Source: Asaia bogorensis
GTDB lineage: Bacteria > Pseudomonadota > Alphaproteobacteria > Acetobacterales > Acetobacteraceae
DNA: 9,489 nt
Assembly: GCA_945871455.1 (NCBI GenBank)
Contig: CAMBXJ010000134.1
Coordinates: forward strand, 1-9,489
Direction: 5' to 3'
Under the pieces are notes generated by a model. The model searched no databases and was not told where the DNA came from. It saw only the letters and a list, made by a program, of their open reading frames with translations. Both the position numbers and the translations under genes were made by a program. Shown one piece after another: positions 5,513 to 9,489 of this stretch (positions within the stretch are counted from its first letter, which is position 1; each line of letters opens with the position of its first letter).

Positions 5513-7270
5513 TCAGGCGCTTCGCTTGGTCCGCACCCGGGTAGCACTTGGCTTGCCGCGATATTGCCGTTCCGGCATCGGACCATTGCCGGCGCGGGTG
5601 ATCCGCGCTTCGCTGGCCGGCAGGTTGGCGGTTGCCGCGGCGAACGCCTCGCTGACATCGCGGTTGATTTCGAACTGTGTGTCGGTATCGAAAATCCGGA
5701 TCGTCCCGATATCCCGTTTCGTTACCCCGCCCGCCCGGCATAGCAGCGGCAGCAGCCATTTCGGGTCCGCCCGGTGGTTGTGGCCGAGCGCGATGCGGAA
5801 GCGAACGACGTCGTTGGACGTGGACCGGGGGCGGGGCGTATCGGTGTCCGCCGATGCGTTCGCATGGGACGTGCCCGCATCCGACCTGTCCGCATCCGGC
5901 CGGTGGCGATCATTCCGGTTGGCATCGCGGGAGGCTGCGTATCGGGGGGCGGCGTCACGCGGGACGGGCGCCGGCGCCTGGGTGATCGCCGCAGGCTCGG
6001 GCAACTGACGTCGATACAGCCGCAGCAGCGCAGCGGCGATGGCGACCGGGTCGTGCTCGGCCAGCAGCGCCTCTGCGTCCGTGCGTTCCGCACCTTCAGG
6101 CGCATCCAGCATCGGGTCGGTCAGCAGGCGTTCGCGGTCGCGACCGTTGATGTCCTCGGCCGTGGGTGGCCCGGACCACGCCACCCGGACCCGGGCGGCA
6201 TAGCTAACCTGCTCCGCCCGCCGGCGCTTCGAGTAAGGCACGATCAGCACCGAAACGCCCTTCCGCCCGGCCCGCCCGGTGCGGCCGCTGCGATGCAGCA
6301 GGGTTTCCGGATTGGTCGGCAGATCGGCGTGCACCACCAGATCCAGCGCCGGCAGATCCAGGCCGCGCGCGGCAACGTCCGTGCACACGCCCACCCGCGC
6401 CCGCCCGGAACGCAGCGCGTCCAGGGCCGTGGTGCGTTCGTGCTGGCTGAGTTCGCCCGACAGCATCACGGCGGCGAATCCCCGTTCCACCAACGACTGG
6501 TGCAGCCGCCTCGTGGCGTCTCGCGTGGCACAGAACACCAGGGCGCCGAGGGCTTCGTACCAGCGCAGGATGTTGATGATGGCGCCGTCCGTTTCATGCC
6601 CGGCGACGGTGATGCCGCGGTATTCGATGTCGTTATGCGGCTGCGACCGGTCGATCGTGTCGATCCGCAGCGCGTTGCGTTGGTATTTCTGCGCCAGGGT
6701 GGCGATGTCATGCGGGATGGTGGCGGAGAACATCAACGTGCGCCGCTCGGTCGGGGCTGCTTGCAGCAGGAACTCCAACTCATCCTGGAAGCCGAGGTCG
6801 AGCATTTCGTCCGCTTCATCCAGCACGACCACCTTCAGGGCCGACAGGTTCAGATTGCCGCGCCGCAGATGATCGCCCAGCCGGCCCGGCGTGCCGACCA
6901 CGATGTGGCAGCCGGCATACAGCGCCCGGGCTTCCCGCCTGATATCCATGCCGCCGACGCAGGATGCGATCCGCGCGCCGGCGTAAAGCCAGGCGAGTTC
7001 CGCCTGCACTTGCAGCGCCAGTTCGCGCGTGGGGGCGATCGCCAGCGCGATCGGGGCGCCGGGCGGGGGCAGGCTGCCACCGGGCAGCAGGGTCGATGCC
7101 GCGGCGAGGCCGAACGCCACGGTCTTGCCGGACCCGGTGCGGGCGGACACCAGCAGATCGCGCCCTTCCGCTTCCGGCCGCAGGACCGCGGATTGAACTT
7201 CGGTGGGTTCGAGGTAGTTGCGCGCGATCAACGCCGCATCGAGCATCGGATGGACTGGGGGGAATTGCAT
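5513..7270 (-). CDS. DEAD-box ATP-dependent RNA helicase with DbpA-type RNA-binding domain
   Basis: A 585-aa SF2 helicase that unwinds or remodels RNA in the cytoplasm; DbpA/DeaD relatives act in ribosome assembly and RNA decay. All core motifs are present: Q motif YLEPTEVQ (19-26), motif I ARTGSGKT (43-50), Ia PTRELA (80-85), TPGRL (127-131), II DEAD (151-154), III SAT (182-184), IV LVFCAT (244-249), V TDVAARGLD (297-305) and VI HRSGRTGRAG (326-335). A charged, low-complexity linker (about 425-485) leads to a DbpA RNA-binding domain, VVRFRIALG to DIGTIRIFDTDTQFEI (488-535), and a basic tail. I chose ATG 7270 because MQFPPVHPMLDAAL resembles the usual start of this family. An in-frame ATG at 7330 has a better ribosome binding site (AGGTGG, 8 bases away) and would add 20 residues. 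Still longer readings run into the palindromic repeat and are not protein. It converges on the TPR gene with a 12-bp gap. Confidence 0.93.
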   Translation of the reverse strand: MQFPPVHPMLDAALIARNYLEPTEVQSAVLRPEAEGRDLLVSARTGSGKTVAFGLAAASTLLPGGSLPPPGAPIALAIAPTRELALQVQAELAWLYAGARIASCVGGMDIRREARALYAGCHIVVGTPGRLGDHLRRGNLNLSALKVVVLDEADEMLDLGFQDELEFLLQAAPTERRTLMFSATIPHDIATLAQKYQRNALRIDTIDRSQPHNDIEYRGITVAGHETDGAIINILRWYEALGALVFCATRDATRRLHQSLVERGFAAVMLSGELSQHERTTALDALRSGRARVGVCTDVAARGLDLPALDLVVHADLPTNPETLLHRSGRTGRAGRKGVSVLIVPYSKRRRAEQVSYAARVRVAWSGPPTAEDINGRDRERLLTDPMLDAPEGAERTDAEALLAEHDPVAIAAALLRLYRRQLPEPAAITQAPAPVPRDAAPRYAASRDANRNDRHRPDADRSDAGTSHANASADTDTPRPRSTSNDVVRFRIALGHNHRADPKWLLPLLCRAGGVTKRDIGTIRIFDTDTQFEINRDVSEAFAAATANLPASEARITRAGNGPMPERQYRGKPSATRVRTKRSA

Positions 7271-7647
7271 GGCGGGGATGTAGGCCGATTGCCCGGGCGG
7301 CGCCACTTTTGCGTCATGAATATTCGGCATGGCCGTTGCCACCTGCTGAACCCGACGACATCCACGGATCGCGGATCCCTGCCCCAAACTGGGGAAAATT
7401 CTCCCCCTCCTCTTGCGGGAGGGGGCCGGGGGGAGGGGTAAACACGTAGAAATCGTGAGGTTCCACCCCTCCCCCCAACCCCCTCCCGCAAGAGGAGGGG
7501 GAGAATTTTCTCCGGGCCGTGCCTGAATTTGCGGCGGGGAATGCCGTGGGGCGGCTCCACCGGGGAAGACGCCAACGCGCCGTCCATGCCATAGTGCCCT
7601 CAAGCCGGCGCATTCGACCGTCGGAGAGGCAACGTCCGGAGTTCCCC
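7271..7647. promoter_or_regulatory. 377-bp divergent intergenic region between helicase and SBP genes
   Basis: The region must hold promoters for both outward-facing genes, but no convincing -35/-10 pair stands out. A CATAGT at about 7589-7594, upstream of the SBP gene, is at best a weak -10. The middle third is occupied by copy 2 of the G/C-block palindrome (7391-7513). The alternative helicase start at 7330 lies in it. Apart from those, nothing recognisable is present. Confidence 0.5.
7391..7513. repeat. 123-bp G/C-block palindromic repeat, copy 2
   Basis: It has the same build as the element at 622-748. GGAAAATTCTCCCCCTCC on the left is mirrored by GGAGGGGGAGAATTTTC on the right, with inner blocks TTGCGGGAGGGGG and CCCCCTCCCGCAA. 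The centre also keeps the short hairpin: CACGTAGAAATCGTG here (7443-7457) aligns base for base in length with CACGCAGCATTCGTG in copy 1. The conserved centre shows the whole 120-bp unit is one element, not two chance G-rich tracts. This copy lies between divergent starts rather than convergent ends, so a terminator role cannot explain both copies. Confidence 0.88.
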
Positions 7648-9228
7648 ATGCAACGCCGCCATTTCCTGGCCGGTTCGGCTGCTCTTGCGGCACGACCGGC
7701 TCTTGCCCAGCCCGCCATTGGCGGTGCGAGCAAGACCCTGGTCTTCGTGCCGACCACCAACCCGCCCAGCTTCGATCCGGTGTGGAACCCCGCCCAGGCG
7801 ACCCGCACCCTGGGGTTGATGATCTACGAAACGCTCTACACTCGCGACATGGCGCTGAACCCGCATCCGCATATGGTGGAAGGGCACCTGGTGGAGGACG
7901 ATGGCAAACGCTGGACCATGAAGCTGCGGCCGCACCAGACCTTCCATGACGGCACCCCGGTTCTGGCGCGCGACTGCGTGGCGTCCATCAAGCGCTGGAT
8001 GGTGCGCGATGCGATCGGCCCGTCCATCAGGTCGCGGCTGGATGCGCTGGAAGCGGTCGATGACCGCACGATCGTCTGGCGGCTGAACAAGCCGTTTCCG
8101 TTCCTGCCCAATGCGCTGGCGAAGACCCAGCCCACCTGCGCCATAATGCCGGAGCGTCTGGCCGCCGATCCCTACAAGCAGGCGGCGGAAGCGATCGGCA
8201 GCGGTCCGTTCCGTTGGGTCCCCAATGAGTTCGTCAGCGGAAGCCGAGCGGCGTTCGCGAAGTTCGACAAGTATGTGCCGCGGCCGGAGAAGGTGGAGTA
8301 TGGCTGGGGCGGCTACCACGTTAAGCTGGACCGGGTGGAATGGCGCATCATGCCGGACCCGGCGACCGCGGCGGCGGCGCTGACCACCGGGGAAGTCGAC
8401 TGGGTTGAACTGCCGCTGCCCGACCTGCTGCCGATGCTGCGCAAGGCGTCCGGCGTGGTGGTGGACCGGATCGATACGCATGGCGTGTTCCCGGTGCTGC
8501 GCCCGAATTTCATCGTCGGGCCGACCGCCAATGTCGCGGTGCGGCGCGCCATGCTGCTGGCGATCGATCAGACCGACGTGATGACCGCGGTGATGGGCGA
8601 CGATCGCGACGGGTGGCGGGCTCCGGTCGGATTTTTCGTCCCGGGCACGGAAAGCGCCAGCGACGCCGGCATGGACATCATGCGCAACCGCCCCAGCCCC
8701 GAGGCGATCAAGAAGATGCTGAAGGATGGCGGCTACAACGGGGAGCGCATCGTGTTCATGCATCCGACCGATCCTGCGTCGTATGACGCGATGTGCCAGG
8801 TGGCCGAGGGCGCGTTCCAGCGGGTCGGGCTGAATATCGAGGTGCAGACGACCGATTGGGGCACCGTCACCCAACGGCGTTCCAACAAGGAATCCCTGGA
8901 CAAGGGCGGTTGGTCGATCTTTCCGTCGGGCTTTCCATCCGTCGATCTCGGCAATCCGGTGCTGGCCGGCGGACTGCGCACCAACGGCAAGGATGCCTGG
9001 ATCGGCTGGCCGGAGAACGCGCGGATCGAGGCGCTGCGTGACGCGTGGATCGACAGCGCCGATCCGGCGGAACAGAAACGAATTTCCGAGCAAATCCAGC
9101 TCGAATGTTTCAACTATGTCCCGTATATCCCGCTGGGTCAGTATATTCCGGCCGGAGCGTGGCGGCGCAACATCACCGGGCACTTGCGCGGTCCGGCGCC
9201 GGTGTTCTGGAATGTGGAGAAGGGGTAG
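7648..9228 (+). CDS. ABC transporter substrate-binding protein, SBP family 5 (peptide/nickel type)
   Basis: A 526-aa periplasmic solute receptor that hands its ligand to an inner-membrane ABC permease; the family binds oligopeptides, nickel chelates, sugars or other small organics. ATG 7648 has GGAG six bases upstream. The N-terminus RRHFLAGSAALAARPALA (3-20) matches a twin-arginine (Tat) signal with an ALA|Q cleavage site, typical of alphaproteobacterial SBPs. The SBP_bac_5 body shows the family block WTMKLRPHQTFHDGTPVLARDCVASIKRW (89-117) and, further on, GSGPFRWV, AIDQTDVM and a C-terminal region ending near FWNVEKG. Length matches the family. The permease and ATPase genes are not in the window and may lie to the right. 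An amidohydrolase gene begins 112 bp downstream, suggesting the ligand is an amide, ester or aromatic compound that is then hydrolysed; the exact ligand cannot be read from sequence. Confidence 0.92.
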   Translation: MQRRHFLAGSAALAARPALAQPAIGGASKTLVFVPTTNPPSFDPVWNPAQATRTLGLMIYETLYTRDMALNPHPHMVEGHLVEDDGKRWTMKLRPHQTFHDGTPVLARDCVASIKRWMVRDAIGPSIRSRLDALEAVDDRTIVWRLNKPFPFLPNALAKTQPTCAIMPERLAADPYKQAAEAIGSGPFRWVPNEFVSGSRAAFAKFDKYVPRPEKVEYGWGGYHVKLDRVEWRIMPDPATAAAALTTGEVDWVELPLPDLLPMLRKASGVVVDRIDTHGVFPVLRPNFIVGPTANVAVRRAMLLAIDQTDVMTAVMGDDRDGWRAPVGFFVPGTESASDAGMDIMRNRPSPEAIKKMLKDGGYNGERIVFMHPTDPASYDAMCQVAEGAFQRVGLNIEVQTTDWGTVTQRRSNKESLDKGGWSIFPSGFPSVDLGNPVLAGGLRTNGKDAWIGWPENARIEALRDAWIDSADPAEQKRISEQIQLECFNYVPYIPLGQYIPAGAWRRNITGHLRGPAPVFWNVEKG

Positions 9229-9233
9229 CCCCT

Positions 9234-9258
9234 GGACCCGTGGTCTCAGGACCCGTGG
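9234..9258. repeat. Short direct repeat, GGACCCGTGG twice
   Basis: Two identical 10-bp copies at 9234-9243 and 9249-9258, five bases apart (15-bp period), just after the SBP stop codon. They could be an operator for the downstream gene or a chance duplication. No other evidence favours either. Confidence 0.5.
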
Positions 9259-9340
9259 CTGACAGCGCGCGTTATTGTCGTTAGCATCGGTGAGAGCGAC
9301 CGCGCATGCGGTTCGGCGTGCGCAAACCAAGGGAGAGGTT

Positions 9341-9489
9341 ATGATGCAGATAGTCGACGCCCAAATCCATACCTGGGGGGTAGGTCTGCCAAGCAACCTC
9401 TCGCATTGGCAGGTGACGCATTTCACGGCGGAGGAGGCGATCGTTCTGATGGACGCAGGCGGCGTCGATGCCGCCGTCATTCATCCGCC
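9341..9489 (+). CDS. Amidohydrolase family (amidohydrolase 2) protein, N-terminal part (3' end outside window)
   Basis: Only the first 49 codons are visible: MMQIVDAQIHTWGVGLPSN, then HWQVTHFTAEEAIVLMDAGGVDAAVIHPP. The opening IVDAQIHTWG is the first beta-strand and metal-binding loop of TIM-barrel amidohydrolases of the amidohydrolase 2 group, which hydrolyse or decarboxylate small cyclic and aromatic acids. The block AGGVDAAVIHPP matches the second strand. The first position of the usual HxH motif is Gln (QIH), a variant known in this group. GGGAGAGG lies just upstream. The tandem ATGs at 9341 and 9344 cannot be separated, and the second has the better spacing (five bases). It probably belongs to the same catabolic locus as the SBP gene, with a 112-bp spacer that may hold its own promoter. 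Confidence 0.8.
   Translation, partial: MMQIVDAQIHTWGVGLPSNLSHWQVTHFTAEEAIVLMDAGGVDAAVIHP

Noticed and set aside
5774..7441. Plus-strand open frame of 555 aa opposite the helicase
   Set aside because: It is antisense to a helicase with every DEAD-box motif, and its 3' end runs into the palindromic repeat.
622..7513. The two palindromes as ends of a composite mobile element
   Set aside because: The interval holds ordinary genes with no transposase or integrase, and each copy is a complete palindrome on its own.
7600..9480. Minus-strand open frame of 626 aa opposite the SBP gene
   Set aside because: It is the antisense shadow of a clear SBP_bac_5 gene, with composition dominated by Arg, His and Gly and no domain.

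Overview
This is a GC-rich bacterial chromosomal segment. I think it is an alphaproteobacterium of the Acetobacteraceae/Rhodospirillales type. That is a judgement from codon and base use, a Tat-type substrate-binding protein next to an amidohydrolase, a DbpA-like helicase, and the kind of G/C-block palindromes common in those genomes. No rRNA, tRNA, CRISPR array, transposase or phage gene was seen.

Layout. The window opens in the 3' end of an outer-membrane autotransporter beta-barrel gene (1-587, +). A 127-bp near-perfect palindrome (622-748) follows, then a convergent DUF169-family gene (836-1618, -). A 422-bp non-coding stretch holds two further palindromes (1768-1810 and 1861-1944). Next is a two-gene minus-strand unit of unknown function (533 aa at 2427-4028 and 125 aa at 2041-2418, separated by 8 bp). 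Its upstream region, shared with a divergent membrane-anchored TPR gene (4355-5500, +), contains a perfect FNR/FixK-type box (4122-4135). The TPR gene ends 12 bp from a convergent DEAD-box RNA helicase gene with a DbpA-type C-terminal domain (5513-7270, -). A second copy of the 120-bp palindrome (7391-7513) lies between the helicase and a divergent Tat-exported SBP_bac_5 substrate-binding protein (7648-9228, +). The window ends in the start of an amidohydrolase gene (9341 to the edge, +), probably the catabolic partner of the transport protein.

What works together. The SBP and amidohydrolase look like part of an uptake and hydrolysis locus that continues to the right. The 533-aa and 125-aa genes look like an operon, possibly under oxygen or nitric-oxide control through the FNR-type box, and are the best candidate here for undescribed biology. 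The helicase, autotransporter and DUF169 genes look like independent units. The two copies of the G-rich palindrome form a dispersed repeat family. They also produce spurious coding extensions, such as the N-terminal extension of the helicase frame. I found no clear multi-gene defence or other dramatic new system.
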